From NCBI GenBank assembly GCA_030141605.1, contig JAQGDQ010000121.1:519222-583221 (forward strand): a DNA stretch of 64,000 nucleotides. The letters run 5' to 3'. This document shows positions 24,201 to 37,700 of this stretch, piece by piece (positions within the stretch are counted from its first letter, which is position 1; every line of letters starts with the position of its first letter). The translations under genes were made by a program, and so were the position numbers. This DNA comes from Tubiluchus corallicola. Its lineage: Eukaryota > Priapulida > Priapulimorpha > Priapulimorphida > Tubiluchidae. The notes below the pieces were generated by a model, which saw nothing but the letters and a program-made list of their open reading frames with translations, was not told the DNA's origin and ran no database searches.

Positions 24201-25720
24201 GGCCAACATTACAGCAGAGCATACCACAAGGCACACTTTTGGGTCCCTTGCTTTTCTGTCTTTACAAAAACAAAATATCTAAAACACTAACACATTGCAA
24301 TACAACACAGTATGCTCACAACACCACTACATATTTAGCCCATGAAAATCTAGCAACAGCTCAGATCAAGACATTGCAAACGTTAACATAGCATTTACCC
24401 TTTTAAAACTTAAATTAAAAAACACCAAAACAGATTTCATGTTCCTTTGCCCCTTCTCTATAAATGACAATATAACAAATACTTCAATAAAAGTTGGAAA
24501 TTGCACAATAAGGCAGAAACAAACGTGAATTTTCTTGGTATTTACGTAGATAATAAACTTTTGTGGGATAACCACTTTAATAAATTTACGATAAAATGGC
24601 ATGCAGGATGTCCTACTTATGGCAGGAAAAAGCTCAACTAACTAAACAGACAAAGTTATTATAAAATTCTCATTCTGCCCCAGTTTTTATACTTTTTCAT
24701 AACATTTCAAGAGGCAGCTATAATAAACTAAATAGTCTCTGGCAATTCAAATAAAATGCCTCTCATAGCAAATCAAACCTCTGCAACAAAATTAAGAACA
24801 ATATTTAAAATTCCAGTTATAAAAGCACATAAAGACTACTACACAACATTATTTTTATACGAATATGTCAACAATATTAACACGCGCTTCATAAAAATTA
24901 AGTTTCCACTCTTTCAGAAGCCAACACTAAACCTAAGAACACACAATATTAAACAAACACACAATAATAACTAATACGGCAACAATTCCATCACTAAACA
25001 AGGAGTTCAACTCTGGAATGCCGTGCCATCAAATTTAAAACAAATCAAGTCTTTGTGTGAGTTCAAATCAAAATTAAAAATGCGTACAATTAAATTGTTT
25101 GGAAAATCCTACACACATTAATGATAATATATATTCTTCCGCAAATTTTATTTATCCACACTTATTTTTTGTTTTAAAATTCTGTGCAAAGTAGTTTTTA
25201 GTTTGCACTGGACGCATTTGCCTTTAACAGTTACGTGAATTTTATTCTCTTAATCTGGTGTTCTTATATGCTTTTATGCTTGTGAATATCGATTTTGTTG
25301 GCAAATAAAGATTATATATGTATATGTATGTATATATTATATTGTATTGTATTGTATTGTATTGTATTGTATTGTATTGTATTGTATTGTATTGTATTGT
25401 ATTGTATTGTATTGTATTGTATTGTATTGTATTGTATTGTATTGTATTGTATTGTATTGTATTGTATTGTATTGTATTGTATTATATTATATTATATTAT
25501 ATTATATTATATTATATTATATTATATTATATTATATTATATTATATTATATTATATTATATTATATTATATTATATTATATTATATTATATTATATTAT
25601 ATTATATTATATTATATTATATTATATTATATTATATTATATTATATTATATTATATTATATTATATTATATTATATTATATTATATTATATTATATTAT
25701 ATTATATTATATTATATGTG

Positions 25721-25752
<32 letters not shown>

Positions 25753-28700
25753 AGTGCGTGCGTGTGTGTATACATAATAAAAAAATTCCAGATTTTCCGA
25801 GATGTGAGCAAGGTAGATTCCTAATTTTTCATACAATAAACAAACTAGTATCAACAGTTAATGATAAATAAACAAGCAGGTTTTATTATGACTTACTTCC
25901 AAGTGAGATGCAGATGAGTTTAGAGAATAGCTCTCAACGGTTTCTGTTCTGTTTACTTTATTCACTCCTGTTAGATCTCTAGCCTGCTGTAAATACTTGT
26001 ATGCCTGATCAATTTCATCCTCCATTAACATAATATCAATCTATAAAAAGCAATTAAGTAACTTGACTGCTGTGAAAAATATAAAAATAATAACAAAAAT
26101 ATATAACATGTACATGTACAATTTTTTATTTGTACAAACTGCAAATGCAATAGAGACTTAATAATAATTTTATTGCATGTTTTACGTAAGTGCATCTCAA
26201 GTGCAGTTCACACCTCAGTAATTTTATTCCAACCATTGCGATTAAGTGCTTCTAGTAACCTCTCTTTTTCTGCCTCAAATGATATTGGCCCCGAACCTAC
26301 ATCGAACCTACAAAACAAGGATATGTTATGTTTTTCAGTTACCACAGAGTTGAAAACAAATTGTTCAGTACAGTGATTCAACATAATGGCACTGTGGCCT
26401 ATAAGGTTCCTATTCCATTGCAACCAGCACTATTCCTAACGATCATGTTTACGAGACATAGATCATTCAAAAAAGCTGGTGAGGTAAAGCTACAGATGCA
26501 CACATAGGGCTTCAAAATATATGCCAATTGACTTGGTCATTGGATTACAGGCAAAAATTATCATTATTTAAATATTTTGTGGTAAGTGGACATGATAAGC
26601 AAAATATTTTTGCAGAATTTACTCTATGCAAATTTTCATATTAAACCATAAGTAAACAACAACAATACTGATCTTGTTTGTTGGTATGGGTAGCTTGGTG
26701 TAAAATGGCTTTGCTATGGATATAGTAGCATTTCTGCTTGATGAGCTGACTATGGTTAAGTTTCAGAAAAGTAAAAAGGGGTTAATTTGCATATACTCAC
26801 TGCTTCTGCTCTTCGGGTGGTAATGAATTCCATACTATATCGCTAAGCCTCCTGCAATACATACAAATTAATAAACCACATAAGCATTTTAGCAAAATAT
26901 AAACTCACACAAGCTACTAAACTACAAGCTAATCAATGAAGCCAAAACAGATAGGGAAAAAAATCCATTTTCAGACTATTGCCTAATGCCTAATTGCTTT
27001 ACTCACACATGAAAGCCTAAACAATTTAACTGATAACATGGTTCAAATTGTTAAACATAGGATCTCCAGGTCAGGTTAACAGTGACTTGCCATATACTCA
27101 CAGCACAACAGCTACAGTTACGCTTAAAGGACAAGAAAAGGGTACCTGAAGTAGATTTCAGAAAAATTGTCTTAAAAATTATTTTACTTTATAGCAATTT
27201 TATGCCTATATCGTTTTTTATGCCTAAAGGATTTTTAGTTTGTTTTCATTTTAAAACTCCCGCAACACTGTTCCGACTGTGCCATTACATGGCATCATCT
27301 ACACACAATGTAAATCAGCGGAAGAAAAATAAATGTTAAACCATGTCCCAAAAAGCATTTCACACAAAGTTATATCTCTTAGCATTTCACATACCTGCTT
27401 GAAAGACTTATGTAACTAGAAAAGACAATTATTAATTATTTAAAATGCTTTCAACAATTGGTAAAATGTCATTGAGTCACCTCCAGGTTGCACCATTCAC
27501 TAACCAAAAATGCATTTTTAATCTTATTGACAAGATACAATAATTTTAAATTTTATTTAGTTAGTGACGTGTGTGCTACGAATGCCCTGATTATTTACAG
27601 TAATTTTAAATTTTATTTAGTTAGTGACGTGTGTGCTACGAATGCCCTGATTATTTCTTCAAAGTTCGCGCAGTTGTTTCAAATAACTTATCCTTAAAAT
27701 GGCTGCATCTAACGAACATTGCGGGAGTTTAAATTTACAAGTTTTATACAGTGTTATTGCCGATTCAAGTCTAATATGTAAAAGGCAGTATGTAAGTGGT
27801 ATAATATTTCAAGGTGAATTTTTTAAACTTTATGTAAGTTGAGGGTTTTCTTGTACTTTAAGAAACGCATGGATAAAGCAACTAATCAGCAAAGTTATAG
27901 TCCGATTACCCTTTAAATAAAGATATTGCTTTCTCTAAGCGGTTTTCATAAGCTTGAAGATCAATAGCACGTGGATTAACTAGTTTCACTTGATTTTCAC
28001 CATCTATGTGTCTAATTGGTAATACCTGCAAATACAAAAAAATATTAGTACTCCTGCTCAATGATAACACTTTTTGATCAGAAACTTCAAAATACTGTTC
28101 AGCTTGTTTAACAAAAGTCATTATTCATATTCCTAAGAGGCATTAATGTCAACGTCATTATAATTTGCACTGGATACTTATCCAACTTTGAACATTGATG
28201 AAACATGAGATTTAACAGCCAAATGACACAAATACAATGGATACAAGCAATTAGATATTCTTCAGAATACTGTGAAACAGGAATTACAGTGAAACAAAGT
28301 ACAAACAAGCAAATTCTATCATTGTCTAACCTCATACAGCATTAGGCAATTTCCAGCAATATTAAAGACTATGATAATGAGTAGCAATGAATACACGGTC
28401 ACAGTGTTGCTAGGGTAAAGGAAAGACATACAATAACAAAAATAAAACCTTAGAATTCAAACTGTAATGTACACATACTTGATCAAACACTTTAGCAAGA
28501 ACATGTTTCTGAATAGCAGGCACATAAGTTGCATTATGTGGGACGGCAGTCGGTGCAAGTGCATCCATAATAGTAAGTTTTCTAGCAGACAGACCATGAT
28601 ATTTCAGCCACTGGCGAGTAGACAGCTCCAATGAACTAAAAGAATGAAAGCAAATTTGTTAACAAAAACACAGAAGCCCGATATGTAGCTTATACATTCT

Positions 28701-31700
28701 TCGAGAGCTACATTGATTTTTTTTGTGGTGCACCCATCTAACCTATGTAGATTCTGACATGTGCCTAGAAAACACACACGCACGCAAGCTGCATCTCTAT
28801 GCTATCAATTACCATTCAATACAACCAATACGAGATTTACATGACTAAATATGAATAAAGAATAACTACTGCCAAAATCGTCAACAATGGTCTAAAAAGA
28901 AAAAGAGTAAAGAAGAAAGAAAAATATTATTAGCAATTTTTTCTAGATGGTGTGAAAAAATTTAAACTATTAGTGTCACTCATTCAGAAAGGTTAAGCAA
29001 CTGCATACTAATGGCATACATAAAAAGTACGGACTAACAGACCTCTCTATGACCGATCTGTGTTCAACTTTTACAGAAATACAGAAGCAAAAGAACTTGA
29101 GGAAAGCAAAAAAGTGAATAAAACATAAAGTAGAAAATCGATACCTTGTCAAATCCTCTTTAATCTTCTTTATCTTCTTCATTTCTCTATCGATTCTTTT
29201 TTGTGATGTTTCTTCTTTTTTAGCTAGCAGATTTTTCAAGAATTCACGAGTATCGGGCAGAAGCCACTCACCAGTGGAAGCAGCGAAATTGCCGGAACTA
29301 GAAAGAACCCGAAGCAGACTTGTCTTGGTGTGACCTGAAATAACAAAACAGTAGTAATTTGAACAAAACCCGGATAAACTCCAAAATAAACTTACTGTTC
29401 ACCTGATACTCTTAGATTAGGCATTAATTCTCACTGTTTCACTGTTATGTCAAGTAATGGATAAAAGTAGAAGCAATGTTTTCTTTTATACCCTATCACT
29501 TTGTCATGAAAACTCAGATCATTGCAATACAACAACATTGCTTTTCTGCGAAATAGTTTTATTTGCACTCTCGTGGTTCCGCCTACAGCCCAATCGAATG
29601 ATTTGTGCCTAAGATGAAGCCAAGGGCACAAACTGAATGTAAGAGGTGCAGAGATGCAAATTCAATCCAAAGTCTGCACAGGGAAACAGGCCGAAAATAA
29701 TTAGAATTATCACTAAGATTACAAATAGGGTACTTAAAAAAATAAATGAGAAGGATAAAGAAAGAAAAGTAGAATAAAAAATTAATATTAATGAATAATA
29801 AAAGTCTAGTTAATTTTTACAGGTAGTCACAGTATCATAAAAAGAAAATAACTTTTATTAGAAACATATAAAATGTTAAAAAGCATGTCACAAAAAATTA
29901 ATAATAAATATTGTGAAAGCTGTTTCTTCCAAAGATTTTGTATAAACATCAGCATGGCTATTTGTTGGTGTGCTAATTTAAAAATATTTTAGAATAATAA
30001 GCTTTTTAGCATTCACATAAAATACCGGTATGTACACACTGAGATTAACGAGTGCTCGCATACTATAAAAATATCAAAAATAAAACTGTCAAACGATATT
30101 GCTATTTAATATTGCCATACATAAAAAATTCATCTTACCAGCAGTTAATGGCTTCTTTGGCGCGGCTGCATATTGTCGTGATCGAACAGAAGATGTTGTC
30201 TTTGGTCTCTGTGGTGGAACCACTGTAACTTGTTCCGAAGATACGGGCACATTTGCTGTACTAGGTCGTGGAACTGCTCTAGACGAGCCTTTCTCTGCTG
30301 GTAGCTTGGATCTACAAGGCACAGCAGCTGTAGCAATTGTAGGCATTTCTGTAGCAGATGCAGCAGGCATATTGGTAGTGTTATCATAAGATGCCTCTTT
30401 AGAAGGACAAGGATCTTTCTGCAGGGTTTTTGATTTCGACAAAATCAGTTGTTCTGGACTAGGAGTAGCCGTTGGTGGATTTACAACTATGTTTAAATCA
30501 CTTTCACTTACTTTTTGTAAATTATGCGGTGTTCGGTATGCTGAAACAAACAAAAGCAATGAATTATTTCAGTAACAAACTATTCGCAGTCAATACGTTT
30601 TAGAACTTGCTCGTTAAACACTGCAATTTTGATTGTATGACTGGAACAGCAACTCAAAAAGGTCATTGTTGAACTCATGATCTTCTGACACTTCTTGCAG
30701 ACATCTCTTAAGCTTGTCTTTTGATTGCTGATCAACAGCACATTCTGAGATCATCTAACTTACCGTCTGTCTTTGCACTAGGCATTGAGAGCCCTGAAAG
30801 CATGCACTGCGAACACAGAGTCACTGTACTTTCCATGATACTTTCATGTAATAAATTGTTTTATACTATTACTCGTTCTCTTGAAACTGGCAAAAGGTTG
30901 TATACCACACTACAATTTTGGTAAAATTATCAACAGTAAGTCCTCTTGATAAATTATAACTAACAATAATGAAATTGATAATTTTGTTAGCAGCTTACCT
31001 TTTGCAGACAATGGTCTTTCTGGATGAGACGAAGCAGTCATTGGCAATGATCCTGAAGAAAGTGAAGACAAGAGCTCGCTATCATCCTCTGGTGTAGACC
31101 TGTCGCAAGGAGGTAGAATTTCTTCGTTGTTTGCCCATTTTAGGCTTTTTTGTGACTCAGTCCGAACTTGATCGACATTTGTGTCATCTGCAAGAGACTT
31201 CTGGCTTGCCACAGGATAAGATGTAAGTAATGAACTATCAGGACGAGGAGTTCGTAGCAGCCTTAATCCCAGAGAAGACGAGGATGCTTCTGATAAAATA
31301 GTGGATGAACTAGAGGACCTGCCTGGTGAAAAAGGTTTGCTGCAAAAAATGACAATTACGACACAAAAAACATTAAAAAAAAATCAATTCTCTTTTAAAA
31401 TCAACTTGCAAAAAAATGATAAATAATTATGAAGACATTGACGTTAATAATGAAAAAAGACACCAGCTACATTTTTGTAATAAATAATTACTGTTGCAAA
31501 TGTTCTATATAATTAAGGAGAGTACATATAATTATGTACAACACTGCAAATTATTTGCAAACTAGATGATTAAAAATTCCATTAAGAAAACTTCTTGACT
31601 ATTCCTATAAAGTGCAGAGAAATAATTTATTGCGTATAACAGGTATGTAACTCTAGCAAATAAGTTTAGAAAGCCTCTTTGACTGAATGTTTCTTACCCC

Positions 31701-34700
31701 GTGCCCTCAACACTTGTTTCATTTAAAACTATAAAATTAAATCAAACACTCAGCATCTCAATCATCAATGAAGACAGCAACAATCAACATGTTAGACCTA
31801 ATCTTTGATTGGTTTTCTACAAATCAAGCTATCGCATGACGGTCTTCAAATGCACATGCATGAATTCAAAATATAAAGCACTTCAGGAGGCAATAAAATT
31901 GCAGTTTTTAAGCATGCAATTTTCTCAAAGTAATTGCACGTTTGAGTAGTTAGATTCAGGAGCAATAATATGGAAAATGAAGGAAAGTAAACGCATAAAA
32001 TATGCGATTGCATGCAATGCAATTCTGATGCTAACACTACAGCTGGTCACGCAATGAGCTCAATGCTTTATGCTCCAGCTACTTAAAGTACATTTCACGA
32101 GCGTTTCCAGCATGCACATATGAGTTAGTTATAATAATAAAAACCTTAAATGTGCAATAAAAACTTTTAGCCTTGACATGCAGTTTGATATGAGTTCAGT
32201 TTTCTTTTCTTTGTACACTTGTTCATGAGAGCAAGACAAAGACGACGCCTTTTACCCACCTGTATCTAACAGAGAATGCGACACGCATTCATTAAATAAT
32301 TAGTTAATGTAACATTTTCATGTACTTCCGGAAGATCACACATTCACATATTATTGGGTGTGACATGCAGCATTCATTGGAAGTACTATACAAAACTTAA
32401 CTATTCATAGAACAAATAGTAGGGCTGATACTTGGCAAGAACCATTGCATGACGATGAATTAACCTACATTTATACAGACATAATGACGAGTATAATGCA
32501 CAATGTCTCTAACTTTACTGTAATTGCTGCACTTGAGAAACAAACCATAGACTGTTGTTTGGTTATTGAAATATATATGGTCAATCAAGGCACTCAATTA
32601 TAATTTTGTCATATAAATATAAGTGTCAGCAGCCAGAGCAGCCAAACCGAAACAAGAATCCGCAATACATATAATAATTGCTTTCTTATTTTTACTTTAA
32701 TGTGTAATTGTCAAATGACCCAATAAGCAAGTTGACCAACATATTTGGACAACAATATGCTCCTTGTTCTATTTGACTTTTGATTTGAATTTGACCTTAT
32801 GCATACATTTCAGAAAACTGTGGAAAAGCAAATTTAAATTTACAAAAGTATTCTGGAAACTTTAAATACATATTTTCCATTTTCTTGGCTAAAAAAAGGA
32901 AAGTAAAATCCCTTCTAAATCAAAAGATACCAAAACCTAAAATAATTGTATTTTTAAAAATAGGATATAACAACCTATTAACCTGAAATTATAGGAAATG
33001 GTTGGAGTACTTTTATTATCAAATGACGATAATTAGAAGTTTGTCTAAGAAACTTAAGTTTATGTGCAAAATGAAGCGTACCTCTCATACTTTTGTATGT
33101 TGACCTCCACACTGCCTGTCATTTGACTTTGTTCCTTCTCTTTCTCTGATACATCGTGCCCTGACTCAGACAACTCCTCTTTTTCTGACGATGGTGATTC
33201 ATAACTAGCTGCACTTGGTGGTCGAGGAACATACTTTGCAGGCGATTGCGATGCAGAACATCCTCTCTTCTCAGTAGATTCAGCCACCTGAGGCTCAGAT
33301 CCAATTGCGTTACATTCTTTCAGTAGCTGGGCCATTTTGCCTAGCCAGTCATGTCCCAGTTTAATCTCGTTTCTCAACAGTTTTACTTCATCACTCTAGG
33401 ACAATCAAAAACATCAGCGTTATAAATAAGCACAAAGATAAGTACGCTAAAAAACATTTAATTATATGTCTTTATACATTTAATTGTAGGAAAATTGTTC
33501 ACAAGTCAGCAATTAAGCTTGTCCAAATATTCACATATCGAGGATCTCCATTTCATGCAGATCATTTTGATACTAAGCCAATTGCTCTATGTCATTTCTA
33601 AGCTAAGGTAATCCACGTTGAAGTTCGGGTGCACGCTAAGCACTGAAAAACATAATCTTGAGAAAATCGCTGTTAAAGTTAGTAAATGGTTTTTTGTCAT
33701 GTCTTTAGAAAACATTTAGCATCCGCACAAATGTTGGTTGCTACGGACTTTGCAAGAACACATTAAAGTTATGTTTAAATCCAGTAGATGGCTCTTCCTG
33801 ATGAAGATCTAGGCTTGGCAGCAGAAAAAACCTGAAGCAAAATAACTGCTTCTACGACTTACAAATGGAATCTGAAAATACGAGTTTTTTACAATTGCAG
33901 TACTAGTTTCTAGGAAGCAAAGTGGGTACGGGGTTAAAAAATGAGATTTTTAGTACTTTTTGAACACTTTCTAGATAATTTGATGGTAGAATATAAGAGT
34001 CCAACATATTTAGTGTTTGTTTTAAAGATTTGTTTTTAAGAATTTTGTTTTTATGAAAAACAAAAAATTGACATTTGACCAAATTTTTGATGCATTCTAG
34101 TTTGAAGCATCAATAACTATGCCGACTTGTGGATAGTTTTGATTAGCAGGCACACATATGTGAGTTTCAAATGAGCAAGTTAATTATAGGCCATAAGAGC
34201 CTAGATGAACACTAAAGGGCTGCCAAACACACTTCTTTTCATATGAAAGCCTCTAACTCAGATTCACACCTATGTAATTGTTGACTGCATGTCACAATAC
34301 TATAGTCTAGGCCCAAATCCTGAAAAAGTGCTTCTATGAGGTTCTAATGGTGTTCTTAAAAAATGCCTCTAGGGTTCCACTTTCTGAAACTGGGACCACA
34401 CTACGATCACAATTCACAAGTGATTTCCTAACTGGTGTAACACAAGTTCTGGAAAAAATTTTCGTGCACCAGAAATAAAAGCATTTAATAGACTAAAAGC
34501 TTTAACAGAAAATCATGAAAACAATTTGGGATTGGCCCCAATTCATTCAAAGGTAAAGGCCTGTTTTAAGTTTTTCTAGATGATCCAATCTATTTAATGA
34601 TCAAATTACGGCTTTAGTTTATGGCTTTATTAATTTTTCATTTAATTTTCCCATGTGGTATGCCGTGGTTATCTCAGAAGTATGTAATGTCACTCCCATG

Positions 34701-37700
34701 ACATACCTCGCTAGAAATAGGTTCTCCATTTCTGCAGTGATAATATTTGCGAAATCTTCCGCCAGTTGCCATTGACAGCATCTCCAGAAACTCGTTAGCT
34801 TCTTGGTCATTGCAATTAAATGAGATGGTGTGTATCGGCACACTTCCCAGTAACCTCACTTCACTGAGTATGCTCTCAGCTTCCTGAAAATATAAAGAAA
34901 CCTTATTCAGGGAGAATATAGTTGCATCCTAATGTGGTTAAGAAACCCTTGTTGGATCACTATCTCATCTTAGACACATAACTTCGATAATGAGTTAGTT
35001 TCTGGTACTGCTGTTGAATGCTGGATTCTGGCTTGCAGTGTGCCGAATTGCAGAAAAAACGGAGACATGTTGATGTTCAGATGAAACTAGAAAGTTGCAA
35101 TATCTGGATTTGCTAAAAGACCAGGGAGCAGCGTGAACTAACACCTAACAGAAAACACAAGATTCGAAGACTCAAACTAAAATGTACAAATTTAGATAAA
35201 CTTTTGGTTTAAGATGCTCAGTTCACAAGAAACACTATTGTCATGGATGTACAATGTAACAAATATGGTACTGTCAACACTTTCAACATGTGACTTATCC
35301 AAGTACCTGTCAAAATCATTGCTGCTTAATTCTACAAAATGATTTTAGTCTAAACGGTGAGACTGCACTACAGCAGTCTGCCAAATTAGTTGTTTACGAC
35401 GTAGCTGTACCTGATCTGGTCGTCCGTCTGTTAAAAGGTACACAGCCTCAGACCGTACATCCACCAATGCTTTCCGCAAGGCTTCTAATGTGTTAGTGCT
35501 GCCATCTACAGTTAACTTGTTCACCCATTTCAGTGCTTCATTAATGGTCTCCGAAGTTACCTTACAAATTTCGTTTTTCCATCTCACGACATCGCTACCA
35601 AAACGCACTAGATTAAATGCGTCCTTGTACTTGATTTGATCCTTATAATAGTAAAAATAAAAATTAAAAAAATGGCAGAAAATATCATTAAAACTCGTGT
35701 TGATTTTAAAAACGATGCTAAATAACTCAATATAAAGGTAAAACAATAGAAATTTATGAATATCCCAAACAAGTCAGAAAAAAAGCAAAGGCAATAAATT
35801 CATTGCAAATGAAAACAATGTCAAAAAAAATAATATTATTGAGTTCAGTCATCTTTAGCATTATGATCATCATCACTTCGTTATCAACATCATTGCTGCC
35901 ACCATTATCTTTGTTACTGTCAACATCATCTTCTGAAAGTCTTTGTTTTACTACAAGTGCAGTTAATCAATCAAAATCACACAATGTGAATCTTTAAACC
36001 ATTGAGGCAGTACCAAAGATGATGCTACAATGATACGAATCGTGTACATCAATACAGCAGTCCTATACTTATACAACAAAAAACAAAATAAATAAACTAA
36101 CCTCTAACAGCAATGATAAACTCTCTTTGACAAAGGTAAAACTATTCTCCATAGAATCAGAAGCATCAATAAGCAAGTAAAATGAATTTTCAATAATCTC
36201 TCCAAATAGCTGATCACTTCTCCCACTGACTAGCTTTATCCTGCAAAAAGAAAAAAATATTCTTGTTCTTCAACAGCAGAGTTTGTTAGAAAATCTTAGT
36301 CTGGAGTACAGTGTGTCAGTCATGATGTTGAGTTTAGAAACTAATCCTGAACTCAATATGCCTTTACACTAAGCACCAAATGCTTTGTTTGACCAAACAA
36401 CTGCAGCAGATGTCAAAGTTTAATCAGGTCTTCATCGTCTTCTTAGGCAGTAACAATGAATAGCATATATTAGTTGGACTTCCCTCAAGAAGAGCTAGGC
36501 GAATTTCGGGTGATTTTATCGGGTTTTGTATAAGTTAAAGTGAGTAGCCTGACTCAAAAACAGTTATGGTTTTATTAAATATACTTTATTTGCTAACTGT
36601 TTGTTATTGGCAGATGATAGTTGAAATATTTATGTAAAAACTCACTAAAACAACTTAAATAATAAAATTGCATTACAAATGATTGAATCCGGAATTGCAA
36701 ATAAGTCGATGACAATAAATTAAATACAAATTAACAAGCTCTAGAAAATGTATATAAAAATTAAAAAGCACTTACATAAAATTGCAAGAAATCACTTGTT
36801 GACAGCAACACCTCTCTTGCTGACATGAAAATTTACTACATACATCACTCAGACAGAACCAAAATCATGAAACATTACAGGCCTATTGAACAATTATCAA
36901 CTGAAAATTATTCCTTTACATCAGGCACTCTCTAATTTTGCTCCATTAAGAATTGATGATCACTGATTTGTATTAAATTTTACTATTACAGCTCTTATGA
37001 AATTCTTGGACTATTTAGAGAACTTCTGGAGAACTCGCATATTTAGAAGAAAGCTTGCACAACTCTACACGGCCAGAGAAACAACTGAAAGTTAAATAAG
37101 AGGCTCCTGCTTAAAACTAAGTTCCAACTGGGACGCATTTGCATCATATTAAAAGATGCTCTAAAAACACATTCATTCCTCAAATGCTCTTCAACATTTC
37201 AAAGAAAAAAATTGTTCCATATTTAGATGATGATTTGCATGGAAAAATGTTTCAGTGTGCCATTATCAAATAGAGCACCACGTCATATCAACTTCTTATA
37301 CTTTTCCATGTACTACGGCACTTTGCAAGACAGAGCGCAGCATTCAATGGCAAGGCCTATTTAACGTAATGTTTCTGGCATGACCTGGCACCCACTTTCT
37401 CTTTAAAAGAATTCTGGACACCATGAACCAGAGAATTAAGATCCATTTTTTTCTCGAGAACAAATCTTCATCAGTGCTTTATTATCTTATTATCTGTGTT
37501 GAAGACGATGATATAAACTGGTTGATTCCTTTATTGAATTGCTACCAAATTTGAGTGCTTTATACATCAACATGGCTGTTTTTGAATTGATGATATTTTC
37601 TGCATACTAAAACTGCTCAACAATAACTTAAGTTACTAAAATACCAAAGCTATAAACTCGTAACTGTTTTAGCCAAAAGGTTAACTTATTGTAATATCCT

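Larger units (their letters stand above)
21676..28025 (-). other. VWA3B: VWA3B-like exons 19-26: helical segment and DUF4537
   Basis: Exons 19-22 give 'VNPRAIDLQAYENRLEKAIS', 'GRLSDIVWNSLPPEEQKQFD' and an acidic helix. Exons 23-26 (residues about 1397-1556) match DUF4537: 'GSTVIARSEQDGLYYTG', 'ALVDMFDIDPQIVPTQFII', 'IGDFVLVKRMR', 'PGVVHRVPNPDEELPRYYMI' and 'SIRRNIVKIGHSRF'. Exon 26 (21773-21676) is small; it is required because exon 25 and exon 27 have incompatible phases without it. Confidence 0.85.

Noticed and set aside
25295-25871. Three overlapping plus-strand ORFs of 160-174 codons with YCIVL/YYIIL repeats
   Set aside because: They are translations of the ATTGT/ATTAT microsatellite, open in every frame because the repeat lacks stops there.
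30099-30389. Plus-strand 96-codon ORF (Gly/Val-rich)
   Set aside because: It is the complement of exon 16 of the VWA3B-like gene, which fits the joined reading frame.
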